A DNA stretch of 64,000 nucleotides from CAVURS01 sp963834425 (GTDB lineage: Bacteria; Actinomycetota; Actinomycetes; Actinomycetales; CAVURS01): the NCBI GenBank assembly GCA_963834425.1, contig CAWIBR010000013.1, positions 1,426,001-1,490,000 of the forward strand, given 5' to 3'. A program made the position numbers and the translations under genes. Below the pieces are notes generated by a model, which was not told the origin of the DNA, did no database searches, and saw nothing but the letters and a program-made list of their open reading frames with translations. Below are positions 45,787 to 55,177 of the stretch, in pieces. The first letter of the stretch is position 1; each line of letters starts with the position of its first letter.

Positions 45787-47157
45787 TCAGCCCGCCCCGA
45801 AGAGCAGCCGGACCTCGGCCGCGGTCGTGACCGATCCGGTCGCCAGGACGCCCACGCCACCGAGGCCGTCGGCGGTCTGACTGCCAGAGCCTCCGGACTC
45901 GGCCAGGGTGGCCGCCAGGTCCAAGGCATCCGGCAGGGCGGCCGCGACATGGACCCGGTCGGCGCCGAACACCTGCGCTGCAACGGATCCCAGCTCTTCG
46001 GGATCGAGGGCGCGGGCGGAGGTCGTGCGGGTCACGACAACCTCGTCGAGCACCGGCTCGAGGATCTCGAGCATGCCGCGGGCGTCCTTGTCGGCCAGGA
46101 TGGCAATCACGCCGACCAGCCGGTCGAAACCGAAGAACTCCTGGACCGCATCGGCCAGTGCCCGCGCACCGGCCGGGTTGTGCGCCGCGTCGACCAGCAC
46201 GGTCGGGCTCCGGCGCACGACCTCGAGCCGGCCGGGCGAGGTGACCCCGGCGAAACCGGCCAGCACGCGTTCGATGTCCAGCGGCTGGCCGCCACCGCCG
46301 AGAAACCCCTCGACCGCGGCCAACGCGCAGGCGGCGTTGCCGGCCTGATGCGCGCCGTAGAGCGGCAGGAAGACGTCCTCGTAGTCGCCGCCGAGGCCGC
46401 GCAGGTTGACCAGCTGGCCACCGACGGCGACCTCGCGACTCAGCACCCCGAACTCCAGGCCCTCCCGCGCGACGGTGGCCTGGACCTCGGCCGCGCGCTC
46501 GAGCAACACCTCGGCGACGTCGACATCCTGCTGGGCCAGGACCGCGAGGGCGCCGGTCTTGATGATGCCGGCCTTCTCGGTGGCGATCTCGACCTCGGTC
46601 GAGCCCAGGAAGCGCTCGTGGTCGAGCCCGATCGGGGTGATGACGGCGACCTGACCGTCGGCGACGTTGGTCGCGTCCCATTCACCGCCCAGGCCGACCT
46701 CGACGACGGCCACGTCGACCGGGGCATCGGCGAAGGCGGCGTAGGCCATCGCGACCAGGACCTCGAAGTAGCTCAGGGCCGGCTCCCCCGCCTCGGCCGA
46801 GCGTTGGTCGACGACGGCGAGATAGGGGGCGACTTCCTCGTAGGCGGCAACGAACCGGTCGGCATCGATCGGCTCGCCGTCGAAGGCGATCCGCTCTCGG
46901 ATGTCGTGCAAGTGGGGGCTGGTGAATCGCCCTGTGCGCAAACCGAACTCGCGCAGCAGCCGCTCGGCCATCCGGGCGGTCGAGGTCTTGCCGTTGGTGC
47001 CCGTCACGTGGATCACGGGGAAGGTCCGCTGCGGGTCGTCCATGAGGTCGACGACCGCGCGGATCCGCTGCAGGGTCGGAGTGAGGTCGTGCTCCGGAGT
47101 CCGGGCCAGGATCTCGGCCTCGACCTGGCGCATCCGGGCAAGGTCAGGGGCAGCCAC
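45787..47157 (-). CDS. folC: Folylpolyglutamate synthase / dihydrofolate synthase
   Basis: 456 residues, GTG start. Adds glutamates to folates; the bacterial enzyme usually also makes dihydrofolate from dihydropteroate. P-loop HVTGTNGKTSTARMAERLL, then GRFTSPHLHDIRERI, VVEVGLGGEWDATN, ITPIGLDHERFLG, and the C-domain VLVDAAHNPAGARALADAV. In M. tuberculosis folC follows valS; here an extra gene, ileS and an oxygenase lie between. Confidence 0.96.
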   Translation of the reverse strand: MAAPDLARMRQVEAEILARTPEHDLTPTLQRIRAVVDLMDDPQRTFPVIHVTGTNGKTSTARMAERLLREFGLRTGRFTSPHLHDIRERIAFDGEPIDADRFVAAYEEVAPYLAVVDQRSAEAGEPALSYFEVLVAMAYAAFADAPVDVAVVEVGLGGEWDATNVADGQVAVITPIGLDHERFLGSTEVEIATEKAGIIKTGALAVLAQQDVDVAEVLLERAAEVQATVAREGLEFGVLSREVAVGGQLVNLRGLGGDYEDVFLPLYGAHQAGNAACALAAVEGFLGGGGQPLDIERVLAGFAGVTSPGRLEVVRRSPTVLVDAAHNPAGARALADAVQEFFGFDRLVGVIAILADKDARGMLEILEPVLDEVVVTRTTSARALDPEELGSVAAQVFGADRVHVAAALPDALDLAATLAESGGSGSQTADGLGGVGVLATGSVTTAAEVRLLFGAG

Positions 47158-47219
47158 GGCGTCAGGCTATCCGGCCCGTCGCGCCTCTCCGGACCCACGT
47201 CGGTCGGGCATCCGGTCGC

Positions 47220-47296
47220 CGCCAACTCGGCGGGCCGAAGTCCCAGAAGCCGGGCCCAGGGGCTCTCGGCGGGGACTTCGGCCCGCCCAGTTGGCG
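47220..47296. repeat. Long inverted repeat in the folC upstream region
   Basis: Two 25-bp arms (47220-47244 and 47272-47296) match at 24 of 25 positions; the arms begin CGCCAACTCGGCGGGCC and end GAAGTCCC, with a 27-bp spacer. It lies between the divergent folC and NTF2-like genes, so it does not sit where a terminator is needed. Confidence 0.75.
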
Positions 47297-47318
47297 CGCG
47301 GTGGTGCAGGATCGAGCG

Positions 47319-47723
47319 ATGAGCACCGAGGACGAGTCGAGCGGGAGCGCACCCGACGCCGTCGACGCGCTGCGAACGGCCGAGCTGCGGCTGCAGCAGG
47401 CTCAGCTGACCTCCGACGTGGCGGAACTGGACCGGCTGCTGCATCCCGACCTGACGTTCGTCGGCCCGGACGGCGCGCTCAGCGACAAGGCCGCCGACCT
47501 GTCGGTCCATCGGTCAGGGGCGATGTCGTTGACGGCGCTCGACCCAGAGGACCTGATCGTCCACACCATCGACGGCGTCGGCGTGACCGTGCTGACCGCG
47601 CGGCTCACGGGCGCCTACGACGGGCAGCCCTTCGACGCCCGGATGCGCTACACGCGCACCTGGGCGCACGGCCCAGGCGGGTGGCGCATCGTCGCCGCCC
47701 AGGGCAGCGTCGTCGCAGGCTGA
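47319..47723 (+). CDS. NTF2/SnoaL-like domain protein (DUF4440 type)
   Basis: 134 residues from ATG (MSTEDESSGSAPDAVDALRT). A helical N-terminus (AELRLQQAQLTSDVAELDRL) leads into a cone-shaped beta sheet: HPDLTFVGPDGALSDKAADL, then VLTARLTGAYDGQPFDARMR and YTRTWAHGPGGWRIVAAQGS. The family is broad (isomerase-like or binding), so no reaction can be assigned. Isolated on the plus strand between ileS and folC, flanked by two long inverted repeats. Confidence 0.85.
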   Translation: MSTEDESSGSAPDAVDALRTAELRLQQAQLTSDVAELDRLLHPDLTFVGPDGALSDKAADLSVHRSGAMSLTALDPEDLIVHTIDGVGVTVLTARLTGAYDGQPFDARMRYTRTWAHGPGGWRIVAAQGSVVAG

Positions 47724-47725
47724 GA

Positions 47726-47772
47726 ATTTCGGCCCCATCGGACCCAGCAGGCGGGTCCGATGGGGCCGAAAT
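47726..47772. terminator. Bidirectional terminator hairpin between ileS and the NTF2-like gene
   Basis: Perfect 20-bp arms (start ATTTCGGCCCCATCGG, complementary arm ends CCGATGGGGCCGAAAT) with loop AGCAGGC. It begins 3 bp after the NTF2-like stop and ends 5 bp before the ileS stop, serving both convergent genes. AT-rich bases at both ends of the stem supply a short T-run in each direction. Confidence 0.85.
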
Positions 47773-47777
47773 CTGCC

Positions 47778-50700
47778 TCAGCTCTCGACGCGCTCGACCT
47801 TGACCCGGACACCCAAGCCGTCGCCAGCGGTGGCCTCGAGGACGCCGTCGCCGACCGGCAACGCGGCCAGGTCACCGGCTGAGCCGAACTGCACGGCCAG
47901 GGTCTCGCTCATCAGGAACTGCTGGTGCGTGACCACCGCGTCCCAGACCGAAGGCTCGGCGGCGACGGTCAACCGGATCCGGTCGCTGATGTCCAGACCC
48001 GCGTCGCGGCGGGCCTGCTGCACCGCTCGCACGACGTCGCGAGCCAGTCCCTCGGCCTCGAGCTCGGGGGTCAGCGTCGTGTCCAGCACGAGGTAGCCGC
48101 CGCCGGCCATCGCCGCCGTCACACGGGCGATGTCGCCTGCGTCCTCGACCACCGTCTCGAGGGTGAACTCCCCCTCCTCCAAGGCGATCCCGCCGCTGGT
48201 GACGACGCCGTCCGCAGCCACCGACCAGTCACCGGACTTGCTGCCCTTGATGACCGTCTGCACGTCCTTGCCCAGCCTCGGCCCGGCCGCCCGGGCGTTG
48301 ACGGTGAGGCGCTGCGAGACGCCGCCGACCTCGGCCACCGGGACGAGTCGCACGTCTCGGACGTTGACCTCGTCGGCGACGATGTCCAGGAAGGGCCGTA
48401 GCGCCTCCGCGTCGTCGGCCGCCACGGTCAACGACAGCAGCGGCAACCGCACCCGCAGGCCGCCGGACTTGCGCAGGCTCAGCGCCACCGAGCAGACCTC
48501 CCGCGCCCGGTCCATCGCCGCGACCAGCTCCGGGTCGGCCGGCAGGTCGGAGGCGATCGGCCAGTCGGTGAGGTGCACGCTCCGGCCGCCGGTCAGCCCG
48601 CGCCAGATCTCCTCGGTGACCAGCGGCAGCAGCGGTGCCGCTACCCGGGTCAGAACCTCGAGTGCCGTGTACAGGGTGTCGAACGCCTCGTGGCTGGCCG
48701 CCGAGTCGCCGTCCCAGAACCGCTGCCGGGACCGCCGGACGTACCAGTTGGTCAGTACGTCGAGGTGCTCGCGGACGGTCTGGCAGGCCCCGGCCACGTC
48801 GTACTCGTCCATCTCCCGCTGGACGTCGACGACCAGGTCATGGGTCTTGGCCAACAGGTAACGGTCCAGGACGTCGGCGCTGGCCGTCGACCACTTCGCG
48901 TCGTAGCCAGAAGCGTTGGCGTACAAGGCGAAGAAGTACCACGCGTTCCACAGCGGCAGGAGCACTTGGCGGACGCCGTCGCGGATGCCCTGCTCGGTCA
49001 CGATCAGGTTGCCGCCGCGCAGGATCGGCGAGGACATCAAGAACCAGCGCATCGCATCGGCGCCGTCGCGGTCGAAGACCTCGGACACGTCCGGGTAGTT
49101 GCGCAGCGACTTGCTCATCTTCTGCCCGTCGCTGCCCAGCACGATGCCGTGGCTCATGCAGGTTTCGAAGGCCGGCCGGTCGAACAGCGCGGTGGCCAGC
49201 ACGTGCAGGAGGTAGAACCAGCCGCGGGTCTGGCCGATGTACTCGACGATGAAGTCGCCCGGGTAGTGGTGTTCGAACCAGTCGCGGTTCTCGAACGGGT
49301 AGTGCACCTGGGCATAGGGCATCGACCCGGAGTCGAACCACACGTCCAGGACGTCCTCGATCCGCCGCATCGTCGATCGCCCGGTCGGGTCGTCGGGGTT
49401 GGGCCGGGTCAGCTCGTCGATGTAGGGCCGGTGCAGGTCGGTGACCGGCACGCCGAAGTCCGCCTCCAGCTGGGCCAGCGAGCCATAGACATCGACCCGC
49501 GGGTAGGCCGGGTCGTCCGACTTCCAGACCGGGATCGGCGTGCCCCAGAACCGGTTTCGGCTGATCGACCAGTCCCGCGCGTTGGACAGCCACTTGCCGA
49601 ACTGGCCGTCCTTGACGTTCTCCGGCACCCAGGTGATCTCCTGGTTGAGCTCGCCCATCCGGTCCTTGAACGCGGTCACCTGCACGAACCAGCTCGAGAC
49701 GGCCTTGTAGATCAACGGGTTCCGGCAGCGCCAGCAGTGCGGGTAGGAGTGGTCGTAGGTCTCGTGCCGGAGCAGCACGGTGCCCTCGGTGGTCGAGCCG
49801 GCCGACCCACCCGCCGTACGCGTCTTCAGGTCCTTGATGATCTCGGCATTCGCCGCGAAGACCTGCAGCCCCGCGTAGTCGGAGACCTCGCCGGTGAACC
49901 GCCCGGCCTCATCGACCGGCACGACGGCCGTGATGCCGTTGGCCTGGCAGACCGTCATGTCCTCCTCACCGAAGGCCGGCGACTCGTGGACCAGCCCGGT
50001 GCCCTCGTCGGTGCTGACGAAGTCGGCGGCCAGGACCCGGTGCGACCCCGGGTTGCCGAGGAAGTAGGAGAACGGCGGCGTGTAGCGGCGCCCGACCAGC
50101 TCAGAACCCTTGAGCCGCCTGACGATCCGCTCGCTCGCGTCCTCGCCGAGCTCCCGCGAGTACGCCGCGAGCCGGGCCTCGGCGATGACGAACTGGCGGC
50201 CCTCGTGCTCGACGACGACGTAGTCGAGGTCGGGCCCGACCGCGACCGCTTGGTTGCTGGGCAGCGTCCAGGGCGTGGTGGTCCAGATCAGCAACAGCTC
50301 GCCGGTGTCGAGCGGGAGCCCGACGGTGACGGCCGGGTCCTGCCGCATCTGGTAGACGTCATCGTCCATCCGCAGTTCGTGGTTGGACAGTGGCGTCTCG
50401 TCGTTCCAGCAGTAGGGCAGGACGCGCAGCCCCTCGTAGGCCAGACCCTTGTCGTAGAGCGTCTTGAAGGCCCACAGCACGCTCTCCATGAACGTCGGGT
50501 CCATCGTCTTGTAGTCGTGGTCGAAGTCGACCCAGCGGGCCTGACGCGTGACGTAGTCGCGCCACTCGCTGGTGTACTTCAGCACCGACGCCCGGCAGGC
50601 CTGGTTGAACTTCTCGATGCCCAGCTCGAGGATGTCGTCCTTCGTCTTCAGGCCGAGCTGGGCCATCGCCTCCAGCTCGGCGGGCAGTCCGTGGGTGTCC

Positions 50701-50993
50701 CAGCCGAAGCGCCGCTCGACCCGGTGCCCGCGCATGGTCTGGTAGCGCGGCACGATGTCCTTGACGTAGCCGGTCAGCAGATGGCCGTAGTGGGGCAGGC
50801 CGTTGGCGAACGGCGGCCCGTCATAGAAGACGAACTCGTTCGCGCCATCCACGCCGGCCGCGTTGCGCTCAACCGAGGCCTGGAACGTGTCGTCCTGTGC
50901 CCAGAAGGCCAAGACCCGTTCCTCGATCTGCGGGAACCGCGGGCTCGCCTCGACACCCGTCGTCGACCCGTCATCGTTGCCCTGGGGGTACAT
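47778..50993 (-). CDS. ileS: Isoleucyl-tRNA synthetase
   Basis: 1071 residues from ATG 50993, preceded by GAGGAGAGCG. Class I synthetase: the HIGH-type motif is in DGPPFANGLPHYGHLL, KMSKS in SDGQKMSKSLRNYPD; the CP1 editing domain has LIWTTTPWTLPSNQA and DEGTGLVHESPAFGEEDM. The C-terminal region lacks the Cys-rich zinc knuckle of E. coli IleRS and ends with the RIRLTVAAEPSVWDAV type domain of the eukaryote-like (IleS2) form. A longer in-frame extension toward 52439 is just the shadow of the divergent oxygenase gene. Expression is controlled by the T-box leader. Confidence 0.97.
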   Translation of the reverse strand: MYPQGNDDGSTTGVEASPRFPQIEERVLAFWAQDDTFQASVERNAAGVDGANEFVFYDGPPFANGLPHYGHLLTGYVKDIVPRYQTMRGHRVERRFGWDTHGLPAELEAMAQLGLKTKDDILELGIEKFNQACRASVLKYTSEWRDYVTRQARWVDFDHDYKTMDPTFMESVLWAFKTLYDKGLAYEGLRVLPYCWNDETPLSNHELRMDDDVYQMRQDPAVTVGLPLDTGELLLIWTTTPWTLPSNQAVAVGPDLDYVVVEHEGRQFVIAEARLAAYSRELGEDASERIVRRLKGSELVGRRYTPPFSYFLGNPGSHRVLAADFVSTDEGTGLVHESPAFGEEDMTVCQANGITAVVPVDEAGRFTGEVSDYAGLQVFAANAEIIKDLKTRTAGGSAGSTTEGTVLLRHETYDHSYPHCWRCRNPLIYKAVSSWFVQVTAFKDRMGELNQEITWVPENVKDGQFGKWLSNARDWSISRNRFWGTPIPVWKSDDPAYPRVDVYGSLAQLEADFGVPVTDLHRPYIDELTRPNPDDPTGRSTMRRIEDVLDVWFDSGSMPYAQVHYPFENRDWFEHHYPGDFIVEYIGQTRGWFYLLHVLATALFDRPAFETCMSHGIVLGSDGQKMSKSLRNYPDVSEVFDRDGADAMRWFLMSSPILRGGNLIVTEQGIRDGVRQVLLPLWNAWYFFALYANASGYDAKWSTASADVLDRYLLAKTHDLVVDVQREMDEYDVAGACQTVREHLDVLTNWYVRRSRQRFWDGDSAASHEAFDTLYTALEVLTRVAAPLLPLVTEEIWRGLTGGRSVHLTDWPIASDLPADPELVAAMDRAREVCSVALSLRKSGGLRVRLPLLSLTVAADDAEALRPFLDIVADEVNVRDVRLVPVAEVGGVSQRLTVNARAAGPRLGKDVQTVIKGSKSGDWSVAADGVVTSGGIALEEGEFTLETVVEDAGDIARVTAAMAGGGYLVLDTTLTPELEAEGLARDVVRAVQQARRDAGLDISDRIRLTVAAEPSVWDAVVTHQQFLMSETLAVQFGSAGDLAALPVGDGVLEATAGDGLGVRVKVERVES

Positions 50994-51240
50994 CGCTCTC
51001 CTCGTCAGTCCTGCCACGTGCTGCAGACCACTACGAGGACGACATCGCCCGGATCTCCGAGCGGCACCGCGGTACCACCTCGCTTGCGCACTCCGGATCC
51101 GGCCAAGAACCCGGCGTACGCCGCTCGTCGGGCGGTGCTGACGGACCGCTACCCCGTCCGGTTCTACTGAGCCGAGCACTCGACAAGAGACTCGGCCGTT
51201 CTTCCGGAGGCTCACCGGTGATGGCCGGATCAATGCCTGT
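50994..51240 (-). promoter_or_regulatory. T-box riboswitch (translational) of ileS
   Basis: On the minus strand the leader begins GGCATTGATCCGGCC, then AUC and ACCGGTGAGCCTCCGG; AUC at 51222-51220 is the specifier codon in an ultrashort stem I. The T-box AGGTGGTACCGCGG at 51080-51067 pairs with the tRNA end. A sequestrator TCCTCGT (51039-51033) is exactly complementary to ACGAGGA (51005-50999), which contains the ileS Shine-Dalgarno. Uncharged tRNA-Ile would free it. This is the arrangement known for actinobacterial ileS genes. Confidence 0.93.
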
Positions 51241-51275
51241 GGGCACAGCCTACCGGCCGCAGTAGCGTGGCCGGT

Positions 51276-52352
51276 ATGACCGACTTGCCGTTCCACGTGC
51301 CGACCGTCGACATCTCCCCCTGGGTCAGCCCAGAGTCCCATTCGGACGCCGACCGGAGCGCGGCGGCGAGGGCCCTGGATGAGGCGTGCCGGAAGGTCGG
51401 CTTCGTGCAGATCGTCGGCCACGCCGTGCCGGACGCGGCGGTCGAGGGACTGAAGGCGGCGATGGATGGCTTCTTCGGCCAGTCGCTGGAGACCAAGAAG
51501 ACCTACCGGACGCCGCCGGAGATCAACCGCGGCTACACGGCGCCCAAGTCGGAGTCGCTGAGCCTGTCGCTCGGCGTCGAGTCGGCGAGCCGAATGAACG
51601 ACTTCTTCGAGGCGTTCAACGTCGGCTCGGCCCGGTCCGACTACCCCGGCGTACCCGATCTGCCGGCCGATGACTACGCCGAGAACCTCTGGCCCGCAAC
51701 GGAGTCCGGTTTTGACGGCCCCGCGTTCCGAGCCGGCGTCGAGGCCTACTTCGCGCAGGCTCGGCGGGTGGCCCAGGTCCTGACCCGGATGTTCGCCGAC
51801 GCCCTCGAGGTCGACCCGTCGGTCTTCACCGATGTCGAGGGCCACTCGATCGACGTGCTGCGGATGAACAACTACGCACTCCCGCCCGGCACGATCGACC
51901 TCGATGGCGACCTGACCGGGATGGGCGAGCACACCGACTACGGCATCGTCACGGTGCTCTGGGCCGACCAGGTCCGCGGCCTGCAGGTGCTCGGGGCCGA
52001 CCGGCGTTGGCACGACGTCTCGCCCGCCGACGGGGCGTTGCTGGTCAACCTCGGTGACGTCACCGCCCGGTGGACCAACGAGAAGTACCTCTCCACGCTG
52101 CACCGGGTGAAGCCACCGATCGTCGACGGCACCATCGAACGCCGCCGGTCGGCCGCCTTCTTCCACGACGGCAACGTCGACGCCCTGATCTCGACCATCC
52201 CCTCCTGCATCGGCGAGGAGGGCGAGCTCTATCCGCCCATCACGATCGGCGACAACCTCAAGGCCAAGCTGGCCGGGTCGCGCGCCGGCCAGGCCAACAC
52301 CGCCGCCGAGCGAGAGGCCGCACGGGTCCGCGACGCCCAGCCCGCACGCTGA
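51276..52352 (+). CDS. Isopenicillin-N-synthase-like 2-oxoglutarate/Fe(II) oxygenase
   Basis: 358 residues from ATG 51276 (MTDLPFHVPTVDISPWVSPE). The N-terminal DIOX_N part (CRKVGFVQIVGHAVPDAAVE) is followed by the double-stranded beta-helix with the iron ligands H209 and D211 (GEHTDYGIVTVLW) and H266 (STLHRVKPP), and an RxS-type cosubstrate site (RRRSAAFFHDG). Such enzymes hydroxylate or desaturate small molecules. The gene is divergent from ileS and its T-box and is not part of a recognisable pathway here. Confidence 0.92.
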   Translation: MTDLPFHVPTVDISPWVSPESHSDADRSAAARALDEACRKVGFVQIVGHAVPDAAVEGLKAAMDGFFGQSLETKKTYRTPPEINRGYTAPKSESLSLSLGVESASRMNDFFEAFNVGSARSDYPGVPDLPADDYAENLWPATESGFDGPAFRAGVEAYFAQARRVAQVLTRMFADALEVDPSVFTDVEGHSIDVLRMNNYALPPGTIDLDGDLTGMGEHTDYGIVTVLWADQVRGLQVLGADRRWHDVSPADGALLVNLGDVTARWTNEKYLSTLHRVKPPIVDGTIERRRSAAFFHDGNVDALISTIPSCIGEEGELYPPITIGDNLKAKLAGSRAGQANTAAEREAARVRDAQPAR

Positions 52353-52490
52353 ACAAGGACGTTCGGTACGACGCCGGTCCGGGTTGGGCTCGCGAACTGC
52401 ACTGGTCACATCGATGCGACGGCGCGTCGGCCGCCGCACTGAGCCCCGTCAGGCGGGAAAACGACTCGCCCGGTCTGGGAGACTTGAGGC

Positions 52491-55077
52491 ATGCAGAGTG
52501 AAACCGGCGCCTCCCGCGTGCCCGAGCAGCCGTCGATCGACGGCCTGGAGGCCAAGTGGTCGGCGATCTGGCAGGAGCAGGGCACCTACCGCTTCGACCG
52601 GACCAAGACCCGCGAGCAGGTCTACTCCATCGACACGCCGCCGCCGACCGTCTCCGGCTCCCTGCACGTCGGGCACGTCTTCTCCTACACCCACACCGAC
52701 TGCATCGCGCGCTACCAGCGGATGACCGGGCGCGAGGTCTTCTACCCGATGGGCTGGGACGACAACGGCCTGCCCACCGAGCGTCGCGTGCAGAACTACT
52801 TCGGCGTCCGCTGCGACCCCTCCCTGCCGTACGACGCGGACTTCACCCCGCCGGAGAAGCCGGACCCCAAGCGGCAGCTGCCCATCTCCCGCGGCAACTT
52901 CATCGAGCTCTGCCTGCGGCTGAGCGGCGAGGACGAGCAGGCGTTCGAGAACCTGTGGCGCACCCTCGGCCTGTCCGTGGACTGGTCGCTGATCTACCAG
53001 ACCATCAGCGATGACTCCCGCGCCGTGGCCCAGCGGGCGTTCCTGCACAACGTCGAGCGCGGCGAGGCCTACCAGTCCGAGGCCCCCGGTCTGTGGGATG
53101 TGACCTTCCAGACCGCAGTCGCGCAGGCCGAGCTCGAGGCTCGTGAATACCCGGGCCACTTCTACCGGATCGCCTTCCACCGCAGCGGTTCCGGCGACGC
53201 CACGACCGAACCCGTGTTCATCGAGACCACCCGCCCGGAGCTGATCCCGGCCGTCGTCGCCCTGATCGCCCACCCGGACGACGAGCGCTACCAGCCGCTG
53301 TTCGGGACGACGGTGACCTCGCCGATCTACGGCGTCGAGATCCCCGTGCTCGCTCACCCGGCGGCCGAGCCGGACAAGGGCGCCGGCATCGCCATGTGCT
53401 GCACGTTCGGCGACCTCACCGACGTGATGTGGTGGCGCGAGCTGCAGCTGCCGACCCGCTCGATCATCGGTCGCGACGGCCGGATCCTGCCCGACCTCCC
53501 CGACTGGCTCGCGGCCGGTCCCGCCACCGCGGCGTACGCCGAGCTGGCCGGCAAGACGACCTTCTCGGCCCGCGAGCAGATCGTGGCCCAGCTCCGCGAG
53601 AGCGGCGACCTCGAGGGCGAGCCCCGACCGACCCAGCGGATGGCCAACTTCTACGAGAAGGGCGAGAAGCCGCTCGAGATCGTCACCAGCCGGCAGTGGT
53701 ACATCCGCAACGGCGGTCGCGACGAGGACCTCAAGGCGGCGCTCGTCGCCCGGGGCCACGAGATCACCTGGATCCCGGCGTACATGCAGCAGCGGTTCGA
53801 GAACTGGATCAACGGGCTCAACGGCGACTGGCTGATCAGCCGGCAGCGCTTCTTCGGCGTGCCGTTCCCGGTCTGGTACCGACTGGACGCGAACGGCGAA
53901 ACGGATTACACCGCACCGCTTTTCGCGCCCGATGACACTCTGCCGATCGACCCGAGCAGCCAGACTCCCCCGGGTTACACCGAGGACCAGCGCGGCCAGG
54001 CCGGAGGGTTCGTCGCGGACCCCGACGTCATGGACACCTGGGCCACCTCCTCGCTCTCCCCGCAGATCGTCGGCGGCTGGACGCGCGACGAGGATCTCTT
54101 CGCCCGGGTCTTCCCGATGGACCTGCGCCCGCAGGCGCACGACATCATCCGGACCTGGCTCTTCTCCAGCGTCGTCCGCTCACACCTCGAGCACGGCGTG
54201 GCTCCGTGGAGCCACGCCGCCATCTCCGGCTTCGTGGTCGACCCGGACCGCAAGAAGATGAGCAAGTCCAAGGGCAACGTGGTCGTGCCCACGGACGTGC
54301 TGGAGCGGCTGGGCGCCGACGCCGTGCGCTGGCGCGCCGCCAAGGCCAGCCCGGGCACCGACAGCCCGTTCGACGAGGCCTCGATGAAGGTCGGGCGGCG
54401 GCTGGCGATCAAGGTGCTCAACGCCAGCAAGTTCGTCCTCGGGCTCGCGGCGACCCAGCCCGACGTCTCGGCCGTGACCGAACCGCTCGACCGGGCCATG
54501 CTGGCCGGGCTGGCCCAGGTCGTGGCCGAAGCCGGCCAGGCCTTCGCGGCGTACGACTACTCCCGCGCGCTCGACGTCAGCGAGCGGTTCTTCTGGACCT
54601 TCTGCGACGACTACGTCGAGCTGGTCAAGGAGCGGGCCTACGGCGCTCAGGGTGAGGCAGCCGCCGCCTCCGCCCAGGCCGCGCTGGCCTTGGCGCTCTC
54701 GGTGCAGCTGCGCCTCTTCGCGCCGTTCCTGCCCTACGTGACCGAGGAGGTCTGGTCCTGGTGGCAGTCCGGTTCGGTGCACCGGGCCGCCTGGCCGACA
54801 GACGACGGAGCTGGACGGGGCGGCGACCGGCGGCGAGGTCGACCTGCTCGGCGCGGTCGGCGAGGCATTGGCTGCGGTCCGCGGCGCGAAGACGGCCGCC
54901 AAGGTCTCGATGCGCACCGAGGCCGCGAGCGCCGTCCTGACCGGACCGGCCGAGCTGATCCGGCTGGTCCGGACCGCTGAGGGCGACCTCAAGGGCGCCG
55001 GCCGGATCACCTCGCTGGAGCTGCGCGACGGCGGCGCCGAGCTGACCCTGCAGGAGATCGAGCTCACCCCCGCCTGA
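52491..55077 (+). CDS. valS: Valyl-tRNA synthetase, one frameshift near C-terminus
   Basis: About 862 residues, ATG 52491 (MQSETGASRVPEQPSIDGLE). HIGH motif in TVSGSLHVGHVFSYTHTD, KMSKS in DPDRKKMSKSKGNVVVPTDV; editing domain VFIETTRPELIPAVVALIAH. An indel near 54803 breaks VHRAAWPTDDG; the other frame continues ELDGAATGGEVDLLGAVGEA and ends LTLQEIELTPA with stop at 55077. The enzyme is single-copy and essential in related bacteria, which argues that this break is a sequencing error. On the plus strand, unlike M. tuberculosis valS. Confidence 0.94.
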
Positions 55078-55177
55078 GCCCGCATACACGCCTTCGGAGT
55101 CAACGGCTCAAGATGGCGACCGATTGCGCCGACAAACGTCCCGAGGGGTCATTGTCGGCGTCGGGTGGGAGGGCTAC

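Noticed and set aside
50994..52439. In-frame 482-residue N-terminal extension of ileS
   Set aside because: It covers the T-box and the whole divergent oxygenase gene on the opposite strand, has no similarity to IleRS, and the ATG at 50993 has a good Shine-Dalgarno.
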